A DNA stretch of 64,000 nt from Bacillus sp. E(2018) (GTDB lineage Bacteria > Bacillota > Bacilli > Bacillales > Fictibacillaceae). The position numbers and the translations under genes are program-made. Shown in pieces: positions 50,167 through 58,475 of this stretch. Position 1 is the stretch's first letter. Every line of letters starts with the position of its first letter. The stretch spans positions 186,001 through 250,000 of the forward strand of contig NZ_SCOL01000003.1 of NCBI RefSeq assembly GCF_005503015.1, written 5' to 3'. The notes below the pieces were generated by a model, which saw nothing but the letters and a program-made list of their open reading frames with translations, searched no databases and had not been told where the DNA came from.

Positions 50167-50181
50167 TCAGGAGGATATCGG

Positions 50182-50607
50182 ATGGGTGAAATTCGTCAAT
50201 TATCATCAGAACAAGAAGTGCGTGATGCTTTTCCGGTTATGAATCAGCTTCGCACACATCTTTCAGAAGACCTTTTCTATGAATTATTTTTACAGATGGA
50301 GAAAGAAGGCTACACGCTGTTTGCCAATATTCATGAAGGGAAAATCGTGGCTTTGGCAGGTTTCGCTATGCTGACCAATCTTTATGACGGCAAGCATATT
50401 TATCTGTACGATCTGATCACTGATTCCAACGAACGATCAAAAGGATATGGTGAGGAACTTTTAGCATTTTTGGAATCTTTTGCTCTTCAAAATAACTGTA
50501 ACTGTGTTGTGTTAAGTTCGAATGTGAACCGTTTAGACGCTCATCGTTTTTATACAGATAAGATGAATTATGAGATGCCGAGCTATGTGTTTAAAAAGAG
50601 ATTTTAA
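50182..50607 (+). CDS. GNAT family N-acetyltransferase
   Basis: 141 aa with the GNAT acetyl-CoA loop (SNERSKGYGEELLAFL near residue 90) and terminal FYTDKMNYE. Substrate unknown. CAGGAGGAT ribosome site; operon with the phosphatase. Confidence 0.85.
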   Translation: MGEIRQLSSEQEVRDAFPVMNQLRTHLSEDLFYELFLQMEKEGYTLFANIHEGKIVALAGFAMLTNLYDGKHIYLYDLITDSNERSKGYGEELLAFLESFALQNNCNCVVLSSNVNRLDAHRFYTDKMNYEMPSYVFKKRF

Positions 50608-50626
50608 GTTAATGGTCGTTAATCGT

Positions 50627-50670
50627 GACTGAGCATAAATTCTGTAGAACGAGCATTAATCAACACCATC
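50627..50670. repeat. Degenerate pair of GAGCATAAA units
   Basis: GAGCATAAATTCTGTAGAAC followed directly by GAGCATTAAT: two units spaced 20 bases. Looks like a remnant of the 20-bp arrays found at 7599-7678 (whose complement contains CGAGCATAAA). Confidence 0.4.
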
Positions 50671-50736
50671 ATCTCGACTAAATAAACAAGAAACTTTATG
50701 CAATCAAAATGAATTGCTTAATTATTGTAACAAAGT

Positions 50737-50786
50737 AAAAAGCTGGCCAAGGAAGATCATATAAATGATCGACCTTAGCCAGCTTT
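50737..50786. terminator. Bidirectional terminator between GNAT and GlsB-like genes
   Basis: AAAAGCTGGC.AAGG / CCTT.GCCAGCTTTT with an inner GATCAT/ATGATC helix; A and T runs on both sides. Confidence 0.85.
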
Positions 50787-50821
50787 TCTTCTTGAAAAAG
50801 ATTATGTTTTAGTAAATCTTA

Positions 50822-51076
50822 TTAAGCACGGCTACGCATACTGCGCATGATAAAGCTTACGATAAGTACTACTACAACTGCACCGATAATAGCTGGAACG
50901 ATTGCAAATCCTGCTACCATTGGTCCCCAATCACCTAATAATAATCCACCTAACCATGCACCAACAAAACCTGCGATGATGTTACCGATGATTCCGCCTG
51001 GTACGTCACGCCCTGTTAAAAGACCTGCTAACCAACCGATGATTCCTCCAATTATAAGTGCCCATAATAAACTCAT
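50822..51076 (-). CDS. GlsB/YeaQ/YmgE family stress-associated membrane protein
   Basis: 84 aa with three glycine-rich helices (IIGGIIGWLAGLLTG, IIGNIIAGFVGAWLGGLLLG, IVPAIIGAVVVVLIV), typical for this family once named transglycosylase-associated. A sigma-B-like promoter upstream fits the general-stress expression of B. subtilis homologues. Confidence 0.85.
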   Translation of the reverse strand: MSLLWALIIGGIIGWLAGLLTGRDVPGGIIGNIIAGFVGAWLGGLLLGDWGPMVAGFAIVPAIIGAVVVVLIVSFIMRSMRSRA

Positions 51077-51128
51077 GTAAAATTCCTCCTTTTATTTTTG
51101 TGTGTTGTAATATGGAATTATTCTTAAG

Positions 51129-51153
51129 TTACCCATTATAAAAAATTATAAAC
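51129..51153 (-). promoter_or_regulatory. Sigma-B-like promoter of the GlsB-family gene
   Basis: Minus strand GTTTAT (51148-51153), 13-base spacer, GGGTAA (51129-51134), one base off consensus GTTTAA and GGGTAT each. Confidence 0.6.
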
Positions 51154-51238
51154 TTATCCTGAAAAAAGTTTTTATCACCCTAAGGAAGGGGAAAGATAAA
51201 GGGAAATGTATAAAAATAAGTAAGGGGTGAGAGGAACT

Positions 51239-52114
51239 TTGACGTTATGGCATATACTCAAACATATGAAAGCCAAAGCATTTGGTATTGAATTCATGCA
51301 TGGTTTTCAAAGAGGAGATGTAACAGGACTTGCAGCACAGCTTGCTTATTATTTTCTGCTTTCGCTGTTCCCTTTTCTTATCTTCTTATTAACGCTTGGC
51401 GCCTTTTTTATAGAACCAAAAGAAGCGCTCGACCTGTTAGAGCACTTCGTTCCATCAGAGGCGATGGATTCTGTTAGAGAAAATTTACTTGCTGTATTAG
51501 AAGGAAGAAGTGGCGGCCTTTTATCAATCGGTATTCTAGCTACGATTTGGTCAGCTTCTAATGCGATCAATGCTGTTATCAAGACTTTAAATGAAGCATA
51601 TGGCGTTGAAGAATGCCGAAGCTTCATAAAAACAAGGTTATTGGCTATATTCTTAACGTTTGGCGTTATTTTCGCTTTTGTTGTAGCACTCGTTTTCCCA
51701 GTATTCGGAAAGATGCTTGGGAATGCAGCCTTTTCCTATTTAGGATTGAGTGATGAGTTCTTGCAGATCTGGGGAGTGTTGCGGTGGTTGATTAGTTTCC
51801 TCATTATCTCGACTGTTGTATCTGTACTCTATTATTTAGCTCCATGTAAAAAGCTCAAATATAGTGAGATCTGGTACGGTTCACTAGTTGCTACATTCTT
51901 CTGGCAGATTGTATCGTTTGGTTTCGCCTTTTATGTTGACCATTTTGGTAATTATTCCGCTACTTACGGAAGCATTGGAGCGATTATTGTTCTCATGCTT
52001 TGGTTTTACCTCACGGGTATCGTCTTATTATCTGGTGGCGTCCTAAATGCAACATTTCATAAGTTTAAGATTGATTTTGCCAAGAAAAGGGGCTTGTTAA
52101 AGGCTGAATCCTAG
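51239..52114 (+). CDS. YihY/BrkB-type membrane protein (YfkH-like)
   Basis: 291 aa from TTG 51239 (AAGGGGTGA 9 bases upstream); GTG 51227 is possible. Six or so helices, family patterns DVTGLAAQLAYYFLLSLFPF near residue 28 and YGSIGAIIVLMLWFYLTGIV near 240. Members were once thought to be RNase BN; that has been withdrawn and the role is not known. Fits the yfkH position of the B. subtilis yfk region. Confidence 0.82.
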   Translation: MTLWHILKHMKAKAFGIEFMHGFQRGDVTGLAAQLAYYFLLSLFPFLIFLLTLGAFFIEPKEALDLLEHFVPSEAMDSVRENLLAVLEGRSGGLLSIGILATIWSASNAINAVIKTLNEAYGVEECRSFIKTRLLAIFLTFGVIFAFVVALVFPVFGKMLGNAAFSYLGLSDEFLQIWGVLRWLISFLIISTVVSVLYYLAPCKKLKYSEIWYGSLVATFFWQIVSFGFAFYVDHFGNYSATYGSIGAIIVLMLWFYLTGIVLLSGGVLNATFHKFKIDFAKKRGLLKAES

Positions 52115-52156
52115 GAAAAACTATACATACCTTGTCGTTAAGGAGGTATTATTGAT

Positions 52157-52258
52157 ATGGGAAAAAGCAACAAACAGACCCACAGCAATAAGAACAATAA
52201 AAATGATAGTCAGCACAAAACAAGTAAATCTTCGAACAAAAAGAATGACTTTCATTAA
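52157..52258 (+). CDS. Tiny Lys/Asn/Ser-rich protein, 33 aa
   Basis: ATG 52157 with TAAGGAGGT nine bases upstream encodes MGKSNKQTHSNKNNKNDSQH and ends SSNKKNDFH. Followed at once by a terminator. Composition resembles minor small acid-soluble spore proteins; no family could be assigned. Confidence 0.55.
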   Translation: MGKSNKQTHSNKNNKNDSQHKTSKSSNKKNDFH

Positions 52259-52279
52259 TCTAAACACGAACAAGTATGA

Positions 52280-52312
52280 AGCTGTCCTCTTAGCAGGGCG
52301 GCTTTTTTTGTT
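52280..52312 (+). terminator. Terminator of the 33-aa gene
   Basis: AGCTGTCCT / AGGGCGGCT, nine pairs including two wobbles, then seven T's. Confidence 0.75.
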
Positions 52313-52491
52313 AAAAAACAACAGTGAAAAAAGTACAGAAGAAGTACAGGTATTGAAAGAATTCTGCGAAGTGTGTAGAGGTAATGGAGAAAAGTTTGTG
52401 TCTTTTACCTGTATCTCCTTAAGAGCTTTGCATGTTACACTAAAAAGGCACTTATGGGAATTTCTTTAAAAAAGGCAGGAGAAAAGGCAGT

Positions 52492-52938
52492 ATGAAAAAA
52501 GTTAGATTCATCTTTAGCATTTTAGGTACACTTGTTTTTATCGTATATATGGCAGTCTTGATTAAAGCCACTCTTTTTTCATTTAATGAGTATGTATATG
52601 GTAGATCCGCTAATCTTGTTTTGTTTGACAGCATAAGACTGATGTGGAGAAGTGAGGATGATTGGCTCATCCTAAAGAATATCATCGGAAATGTGCTATT
52701 GTTCGTACCATTTGGTTTATTGCTGCCTTTAATTTACCGAGTGTTTAATTCTTGGCGTTTTATTTTTATTTTTGGTTTTGGTACAAGTTTTATTATAGAA
52801 GTTCTTCAATATGAGTATTTCAAGCGAATATTCGATATTGATGATATCTTTCTGAACGGTATGGGAGCAATGATAGGACTGTTTTTATACAAGTTTTTAG
52901 CGATGCTCTTTCGATGGATCGAGCGATTATTAAAATAA
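52492..52938 (+). CDS. VanZ family membrane protein
   Basis: 148 aa with four helices and the VanZ signature NIIGNVLLFVPFGLLLPL near residue 63 and the IIEVLQYEYF / DIDDIFLNGMGAMIG stretch. VanZ gives low teicoplanin resistance in enterococci by an unknown route; chromosomal Bacillus members need not. Ribosome site AAGGCAGG. Confidence 0.85.
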   Translation: MKKVRFIFSILGTLVFIVYMAVLIKATLFSFNEYVYGRSANLVLFDSIRLMWRSEDDWLILKNIIGNVLLFVPFGLLLPLIYRVFNSWRFIFIFGFGTSFIIEVLQYEYFKRIFDIDDIFLNGMGAMIGLFLYKFLAMLFRWIERLLK

Positions 52939-52939
52939 A

Positions 52940-52976
52940 TAAACCGGACAGCGATAAAAGCTGTCCGGTTTTTGTA
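52940..52976. terminator. Bidirectional terminator
   Basis: Perfect 12-base stem AAACCGGACAGC / GCTGTCCGGTTT between the convergent VanZ and TlpA-like genes. Confidence 0.85.
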
Positions 52977-52979
52977 TGC

Positions 52980-53432
52980 TTATTTTGTTTCTTTTCCTAG
53001 TACACGGTTTACACGTTTTGTCAGCATCTTCATACCATCCCCACCTGCTTGGTAGTGGCGAAGTTTACCTTCTGCATCAAAAACATAATAAGCAGGCACA
53101 TACTCGTTTTCAAACGCATCAGTTAGCGCATGATCGTTGTCCACAAAGATTGGCTGTGTAATATCATGTTCTGCAGCTACTTCTTTAATTTGATCGATAT
53201 CCAGATCTTTTTCTGAACGAGGCATATGAACAGCAATAACGTTCAATTCGTCTTTATAGTCATCGCGAAATTGATTAATGTTAGGCATTGCATCTTTACA
53301 TAATCCACAGCTTACAGACCAAAAGTGAATAAGCGTTGGCTTATTACCGATCAAATCGCTTTTAGAAACTTCTCCATTAATCCATTGTGTAGCCCCATTT
53401 AGTTCTGGCATATCTGAACGTAATCTCATCAT
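52980..53432 (-). CDS. Thioredoxin-like TlpA/ResA-type protein
   Basis: 150 aa, thioredoxin fold with active site SCGLC (CXXC, near residue 42) and cis-Pro in YVPAYYVFD. No signal peptide or membrane anchor, so it should be cytoplasmic, unlike ResA. Redox partner unknown. GGAG precedes the double ATG start. Confidence 0.8.
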   Translation of the reverse strand: MMRLRSDMPELNGATQWINGEVSKSDLIGNKPTLIHFWSVSCGLCKDAMPNINQFRDDYKDELNVIAVHMPRSEKDLDIDQIKEVAAEHDITQPIFVDNDHALTDAFENEYVPAYYVFDAEGKLRHYQAGGDGMKMLTKRVNRVLGKETK

Positions 53433-53554
53433 ACTAATATCTACTCCTTGTTTTGAAGATAGTTTTCATTTATCTAATTCCTAGTTTAAAGGTTGAACAA
53501 CTAAAGTCAAAAATCCTGCTTTACTAATATGGTGTAAAAAGAAAAATATTATTT

Positions 53555-54733
53555 CTAAGCTGTTTTAGAGTTTATTGCGATTTTATTATTGTTTTTAATA
53601 AAAAGTATCGGTAAACAGAGCAAGAATAGCATGCCACAGATTGCGAATACAAAAGCACCGCCATCAAACCAGCTTATGAAGCTACCCCCGATCATAGGAC
53701 CAGACATACTGCCTATGCTAAAGCTGATACCTGCTAAGATATTTCCTGCTGGAAGATGATATTTAGGAAGCAGGTCACTCATATATGCGATACCAAGGGA
53801 GAACATTGATCCAACAAACATTCCAGATAAAAAGAATAAACTGATTAGAAGCCAAAAGTTGTTCATGCTCCAATATGTTGCTAGAAACGAGAAAAAACCC
53901 GAAACAAATGAAAAGATTAAGATGGGTTTTCTTCCCCATTTATCACTGAGAATGCCGAGTGGCAACTGAAAAACTAGACTTCCTAAAACGAAAGCTGGCA
54001 GCAGAACGGCTACCCAATCTAAGCTGATTCCGTTACGAAGTGCAAAAACGGGAAAAGAGCCATGAAGAGTCGCTTCTAAAAAGCCATAACCAAAGGGTGG
54101 CAATAAAGATACCCATGCTAATTTCAACACATCTTTATAGCGGTCGATGGCTGTTATACCAGAATTGCGAGCAGATTCTGTTTCAGGTCTTTCGTTTCGT
54201 ATCGTTGTCATTAGAAGAAAAGAAAGAAAACAAAGACCGGCAGCAAGCCAAAAAGGTAGGTTTTCGTTTACTTCTAGCATCTTAGTCATTAGAGGTCCGA
54301 TTCCAAATCCTGCTCCAAACGCAATCCCATATATAGAGATATTTCTGCCTCTCTTTTTTTCCGGGCTACTTGTCGTAATCCAAGTTTGCGTAGAGAAATG
54401 CAGCATATGGTCTCCAATACCGATTAAGAGCCGTAATACAAACCAAAACCAAAATACTTTCCAAAGTGGAAACATTGCAAAACAGAGTACAACAGCTAAA
54501 AGACCTGCTAAAATGAGTGGTTTATAACCAAATTTTCTGAGAGGCTTCTCTATAAACGGAGAAGCGATCAAGATACCTATATATAGAGCTGTTGCATGGA
54601 AACCGTTTAATGAAGCAGATGTACCGTTCTGTTCAAAGATGACTGCAATTAAAGGAAGTAGCATACCTTGAGCGAACCCTGAAATAAAAACAATACTGAC
54701 TAAAACTGAGAATTTATACGTAGAAAGCTGCAT
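53555..54733 (-). CDS. MFS transporter (YfkF-like)
   Basis: 392 aa from ATG 54733 (AAAGGAGATG upstream); the open frame continues to 54922 but that part has no ribosome site and an improbable sequence. Twelve helices; MFS loop motifs IEKPLRKFGYKPL and GILSDKWGRKPI between helices 2-3 and 8-9. Probably drug or metabolite efflux; substrate unknown. Fits the yfkF position of the yfk region. Confidence 0.8.
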   Translation of the reverse strand: MQLSTYKFSVLVSIVFISGFAQGMLLPLIAVIFEQNGTSASLNGFHATALYIGILIASPFIEKPLRKFGYKPLILAGLLAVVLCFAMFPLWKVFWFWFVLRLLIGIGDHMLHFSTQTWITTSSPEKKRGRNISIYGIAFGAGFGIGPLMTKMLEVNENLPFWLAAGLCFLSFLLMTTIRNERPETESARNSGITAIDRYKDVLKLAWVSLLPPFGYGFLEATLHGSFPVFALRNGISLDWVAVLLPAFVLGSLVFQLPLGILSDKWGRKPILIFSFVSGFFSFLATYWSMNNFWLLISLFFLSGMFVGSMFSLGIAYMSDLLPKYHLPAGNILAGISFSIGSMSGPMIGGSFISWFDGGAFVFAICGMLFLLCLPILFIKNNNKIAINSKTA

Positions 54734-54823
54734 GAGCATCTCCTTTTCAAAACAAACTAAAACCATTGTACAATGGAAAACATAAAAAGTTGAGTGGAAG
54801 TTTAGGAAGAGGAGTAAGTAATC

Positions 54824-55207
54824 TTGGAATTTAAAATGACTGAAAATGGATTTGAAACGGATGTTGAATATGGAAAACTTGAAATAAGCGGAAATGCTGA
54901 ATATGGTTATCGGCCATTTCAACTTCTCGTTTCTTCTATAGCTGTATGCAGTGGTGGGGTTCTTCGTAAAGTATTAGAGCGTATGAGAATGGAATACGAT
55001 GACATCACTGTGTCAGCAAAGATCAATAGAGTGGAAAAAGAGGCAAACCGAGTATCCGACATCCACCTTCATTTTTTGATCAGTGGGAAAGAATTATCAG
55101 AAGAGAAGGTCGAGAAAGCATTAAACGTAACTCGAAAAAATTGTTCGATGGTCCAATCCGTAAAAGATAGCATAAACATAACCGAAAGCTTTGAAATCCA
55201 ACGTTAA
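54824..55207 (+). CDS. OsmC family protein
   Basis: 127 aa. The two family cysteines are present: AVCSGG near residue 46 and RKNCSMV near 110. OsmC/Ohr proteins reduce organic peroxides; this subgroup (YhfA-like) is less characterised. TTG start at 54824 after AAGAGGAG. Divergent from the MFS gene. Confidence 0.82.
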   Translation: MEFKMTENGFETDVEYGKLEISGNAEYGYRPFQLLVSSIAVCSGGVLRKVLERMRMEYDDITVSAKINRVEKEANRVSDIHLHFLISGKELSEEKVEKALNVTRKNCSMVQSVKDSINITESFEIQR

Positions 55208-55215
55208 ATTTAGTG

Positions 55216-55246
55216 CCCTGATTCTTTATAGAATCAGGGTTTTTTA
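55216..55246 (+). terminator. Terminator of the OsmC gene
   Basis: Perfect nine-base stem CCCTGATTC / GAATCAGGG and T run. Confidence 0.85.
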
Positions 55247-55331
55247 TTTTCCAACAAAATCCGGAAAGATCAAAGCAGGGAACATGGATAAATTTTATGG
55301 GTTAGAAAAAAATAGGGGAAAGGAGGATGTT

Positions 55332-56177
55332 ATGAAAAAGAGAATTTTTATTATGTTATTTGTCATGTTTTTTGTGTTATCAAATACAGCACTAGCAGCT
55401 GAAAAAACAAAGCAACAGCCAGAACAAAAACAAAAACAAGCAGAAAAAATAGAAAAAGCTGCTCCAAAAGCAGATATTAAAATACCGAGTTCCGTTCTTA
55501 GCATATCCAAAGAGAACACGTATCCCAACTCAGCACAAGATCTTCCTTACTTAGAACCGAGTAAGCTTGCGAAAACGATGCTTAAAACATCGGACGTTCC
55601 AATCACAAATCCAGATTTAATTCGTTTGTTGAACGAGTCGACAATAAATGGATCGAAAGTGGCCTTTTGGTATCGCGCGAAAATCTACTTAGGTCAATGG
55701 CCATTGTCTTATCAATCAACAGAAACGACTGTGAACTGGGAACATCAACAGATCAATACGAATCGTTTAGACAACAGAGGCGCAAAAGCAGTTGCGAAAC
55801 TGTCTTATAACCAAACAGCTCATAAAAAAGTAAGTGGTGGTCTTACAGCATCGATTCCGAATGGTGAAGCTGTTCAAAAGATGATGCTCATCACAGCAGC
55901 AGAAAAGTCAAAGTTACCTTTATCGTTTCAGACAGCTGTTGGCGCGGGCACAAAGAAATCAAACGTATACCATGTGTCACCGAAACAGGTGGGATATTTA
56001 GATAGCTATGTCCCAGCGGTTAATGAAAGAGGACGAGTTACTTACGGAGAAGTGTATATCGTTTTAAAAGGCGGTAAAAGAGAGATCGTGATTCAAAATG
56101 TTACACAGCAAGGCATTGGTGCTTGGATTCCTGTTCAAGATCACGTTTCTTTTAGTTTTCATACAAGCAATATGTAA
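55332..56177 (+). CDS. yfkD: YfkD family secreted protein
   Basis: 281 aa from ATG 55332 (AGGAGGATGTT upstream; the frame opens earlier at 55191 without a ribosome site). Signal peptide about 1-22 (FVLSNTALA before AEKT), then a Lys/Gln-rich linker and a YfkD-like domain: SSVLSISKENTYPNSAQDLP, KIYLGQWPLSYQSTETTVNW and QGIGAWIPVQDHVSF. Function unknown; conserved in spore-formers of the Bacillus group. Confidence 0.85.
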   Translation: MKKRIFIMLFVMFFVLSNTALAAEKTKQQPEQKQKQAEKIEKAAPKADIKIPSSVLSISKENTYPNSAQDLPYLEPSKLAKTMLKTSDVPITNPDLIRLLNESTINGSKVAFWYRAKIYLGQWPLSYQSTETTVNWEHQQINTNRLDNRGAKAVAKLSYNQTAHKKVSGGLTASIPNGEAVQKMMLITAAEKSKLPLSFQTAVGAGTKKSNVYHVSPKQVGYLDSYVPAVNERGRVTYGEVYIVLKGGKREIVIQNVTQQGIGAWIPVQDHVSFSFHTSNM

Positions 56178-56178
56178 A

Positions 56179-56216
56179 AAAGGACAGCTCCTTAATCAGC
56201 TGTCCTTTCTTTTTTG
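56179..56216 (+). terminator. Terminator of yfkD
   Basis: Eleven-base stem AAAGGACAGCT / AGCTGTCCTTT, then T-rich. Confidence 0.85.
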
Positions 56217-56271
56217 CGTATTAAAGTTATATTCAAGATGGTGCTGTGGTGCCAACAAGCTTCATCGAAAA

Positions 56272-56479
56272 GTTAATTGAAGTGTAAGGTGCGTGCCTAC
56301 CACCTGAGAAGCTTCTTGCAAGGCATGCGACGAGGAAGTTGACTTCGATAGCATTAGCTCGTAGACGCAGGAGCACTATTACTTTCTTGAGCGGGACAGG
56401 TGAGACTCTTAACAGCGCATAGCGCTAAGAGGCTCACCGCACGCCCCCAGGAAAGCGAGCACCTGAAACGGAAATTAAC
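56272..56479. repeat. Interspersed GTTGATT element, copy F (diverged)
   Basis: 208 bp from GTTAATTGAAGTG to CGGAAATTAAC; orientation as copies C and D. The matching parts GGGACAGGTGAGACTCTTAA and GGAAAGCGAGCACCTG are clear, but the left half contains about 80 bases not seen in the other copies. No gene in the gap between yfkD and the HxlR gene. Confidence 0.7.
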
Positions 56480-56494
56480 ACTATCGGGTTAGCC

Positions 56495-56812
56495 TTAACA
56501 ATGGTCCACCCATTGTTCGCTCCAGTCTTGAATGGCATTAATGATTGTTTTTAAAGAGTTTCCTTTATCCGTCAGTGAATACTCAATTCGCACAGGTGTC
56601 TCTGGGTAAACGTTACGCTTAACAATCCCCACAGACTCCAATTCCTTCATCCGTTCTGTAAGCATGCGATCACTCATTTCGGGAATCTGGGATTTGATGT
56701 CCTTGAACCGCTTAGGGCCATCCATCAAAACGCGAATGATGAGTCCTGTCCATTTTTTACCGATAATATCCATGGCTACTTCGTACTTCGGACACATCGT
56801 GCTATAATCCAT
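56495..56812 (-). CDS. HxlR family transcription regulator
   Basis: 105 aa from ATG 56812 (GAGGTGA six bases upstream; ATG 56818 also in frame). HxlR winged helix with CPKYEVAMDIIGKKWTGLII near the N-terminus, the conserved Cys at about residue 7 that can sense electrophiles or oxidants, and MSDRMLTERMKELE as recognition helix. Target unknown; the nearest genes are yfkAB and yfkD. Confidence 0.85.
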   Translation of the reverse strand: MDYSTMCPKYEVAMDIIGKKWTGLIIRVLMDGPKRFKDIKSQIPEMSDRMLTERMKELESVGIVKRNVYPETPVRIEYSLTDKGNSLKTIINAIQDWSEQWVDHC

Positions 56813-56923
56813 TATCATTCACCTCAATCTATATGAAAAAACGATGCTTTTTCTACAGTCTATATTTGCCTCCTATTATACGGTTTAAACTTACTTTTGT
56901 AAAGTTTATAACTTTTTAACGCT

Positions 56924-58045
56924 TTAAAGCTTTGATGTATTATTTTTGAAATCTACTTCTTTATAGTAGGAATGTTTAACAAGTACGTTTGGTCCCAAAC
57001 ATTGAACAGCCGGGCAATGACAGCTCAGTTCTGTAGCAAGCGCTGATTGGTTCCATACTTCATAAGCATCGAGTAAGCTCGTGTCTTTTATGTTTCCAAG
57101 TGCAGGAGCATCTCCAAAGTCTGTCACGATAATGTTTCCATCGAATAAGTTGATATTTAATCGTGATCTACCATCAGGATCATTACGCACTGTAACATTT
57201 TCTTCTGCTTGAAGTCTTCTGATCAATTTCAAATCCTCTTCGTTTTCTGAGCAAGCATAGAAGGGAAGAGTTCCGAAAAGCATCCAAGTGTTCTTATCAC
57301 GAATATCGAGTAGATGATGAATACTTTCACGCATTTCTTCTAAAGAAATGGTTTCCAAAGTACTTGCGAAATCGCTCGGGTACATAGGATGAATCTCGTG
57401 ACGCTGACAACCCATCTCAAGAACGTGTTTATGTATCTCTTCTAAGTAGGGCAACGTCTTCTTATTTAACATCGTTTCAGCAGATACCATCACACCTGCT
57501 TTTGTTAAAGCCTGAGCGTTTTCGACTAAACGAGTAAAATAAGCTTGGCGTTGGTCAACGGAAGGCTTCTTTTCCATCATCGCAAAGCCTGTATCAGAAA
57601 ATTCCTCCACCGTTCCCCAGTTATGGGAAATGTGAAGCACATCCAAATACGGAATAATTTTTTCGTAGCGTGCTAAATCTAACGTTAAATTAGAGTTGAT
57701 CTGAGTACGTGCACCACGTTCTCTTGCGTATTTTAATAGGGGCACAACGTAATTATTTACTGATTTTAAGGAAAGCATCGGCTCACCGCCAGTAATACTG
57801 AAAGCTCTTAATTGAGGAATCTCATCGAGTCGTTGGATAACAAGATCAAGCGGAAGAGGCTCAGGGTCTTTTGTTTGAAGCGTGTATCCGACAGCACAGT
57901 GCGCACAACGCATGTTGCACATTGTGGTCGTCGTTATTTCTATATTGGATAGCTGAAGTTTTTTATGTTCACTCATATCTAAATAAGCTTCCCACGGATC
58001 GTTCTTTGGGGTTATCGCTTTTAATTCAGTTTTTAACACCATCAT
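56924..58045 (-). CDS. yfkAB: YfkAB radical SAM/CxCxxxxC protein
   Basis: 373 aa. Radical SAM cluster CNMRCAHC (Cys 43, 47, 50), ITGGEPML next, and a C-terminal CHCPAVQC motif that defines the YfkAB group and may bind an auxiliary cluster. Role unknown. In B. subtilis 168 the gene is split as yfkA and yfkB; here it is one intact frame. Confidence 0.9.
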   Translation of the reverse strand: MMVLKTELKAITPKNDPWEAYLDMSEHKKLQLSNIEITTTTMCNMRCAHCAVGYTLQTKDPEPLPLDLVIQRLDEIPQLRAFSITGGEPMLSLKSVNNYVVPLLKYARERGARTQINSNLTLDLARYEKIIPYLDVLHISHNWGTVEEFSDTGFAMMEKKPSVDQRQAYFTRLVENAQALTKAGVMVSAETMLNKKTLPYLEEIHKHVLEMGCQRHEIHPMYPSDFASTLETISLEEMRESIHHLLDIRDKNTWMLFGTLPFYACSENEEDLKLIRRLQAEENVTVRNDPDGRSRLNINLFDGNIIVTDFGDAPALGNIKDTSLLDAYEVWNQSALATELSCHCPAVQCLGPNVLVKHSYYKEVDFKNNTSKL

Positions 58046-58176
58046 ACATCTCCTTTGCGACCATAAATGGACAGTATCTATCTTAACCGAACCCTCATTA
58101 AAGAAAAAGGATAATATTCTGTTGGCAAAATCCGTTGACCTTGTTAAAGTAGAAGGGATGGAAAGGAGAGATCAAC

Positions 58177-58368
58177 ATGGGTAACTCTATTCAGGATAAA
58201 TCCTCTCAAAAAGAATATATTAAAAATCGTATTGACTTATTAGTTGATGTTTTAGATTCTATAGATGCTGAAACAGCAGGAATTGAAGAGATCGACCGAA
58301 TCATCGGAATGCTGGACGACTTAGAAGAAAAGTGCAAACAGTTCCGTCATGATTGGGAAGAAAAATAA
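58177..58368 (+). CDS. SE1561 family small protein
   Basis: 63 aa, helical and acidic, with ERIDxLxxVLDSID-like start and IGMLDDLEEKCKQFRHDWE at the end, matching the SE1561 family of Bacilli. Function unknown. GAAAGGAGAG ribosome site. Confidence 0.75.
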   Translation: MGNSIQDKSSQKEYIKNRIDLLVDVLDSIDAETAGIEEIDRIIGMLDDLEEKCKQFRHDWEEK

Positions 58369-58374
58369 GCTCGA

Positions 58375-58410
58375 AAACCGTTTCTTTATTAAAGAGACGG
58401 TTTTTTTTGT
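58375..58410 (+). terminator. Terminator of the SE1561 gene
   Basis: AAAACCGTTTCTTTA / TAAAGAGACGGTTTT with one wobble, then T run. Confidence 0.85.
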
Positions 58411-58475
58411 TATAATGAACTCATTAATAATTTGATTACGCTTACAATAGCAAGTCACAAAGGGGTAGTGAAGAG

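Noticed and set aside
54734..54922. 63-residue N-terminal extension of the MFS transporter
   Set aside because: Upstream of the ribosome site AAAGGAG; rich in F, S and H with no relation to the MFS fold, and it overlaps the divergent OsmC gene.
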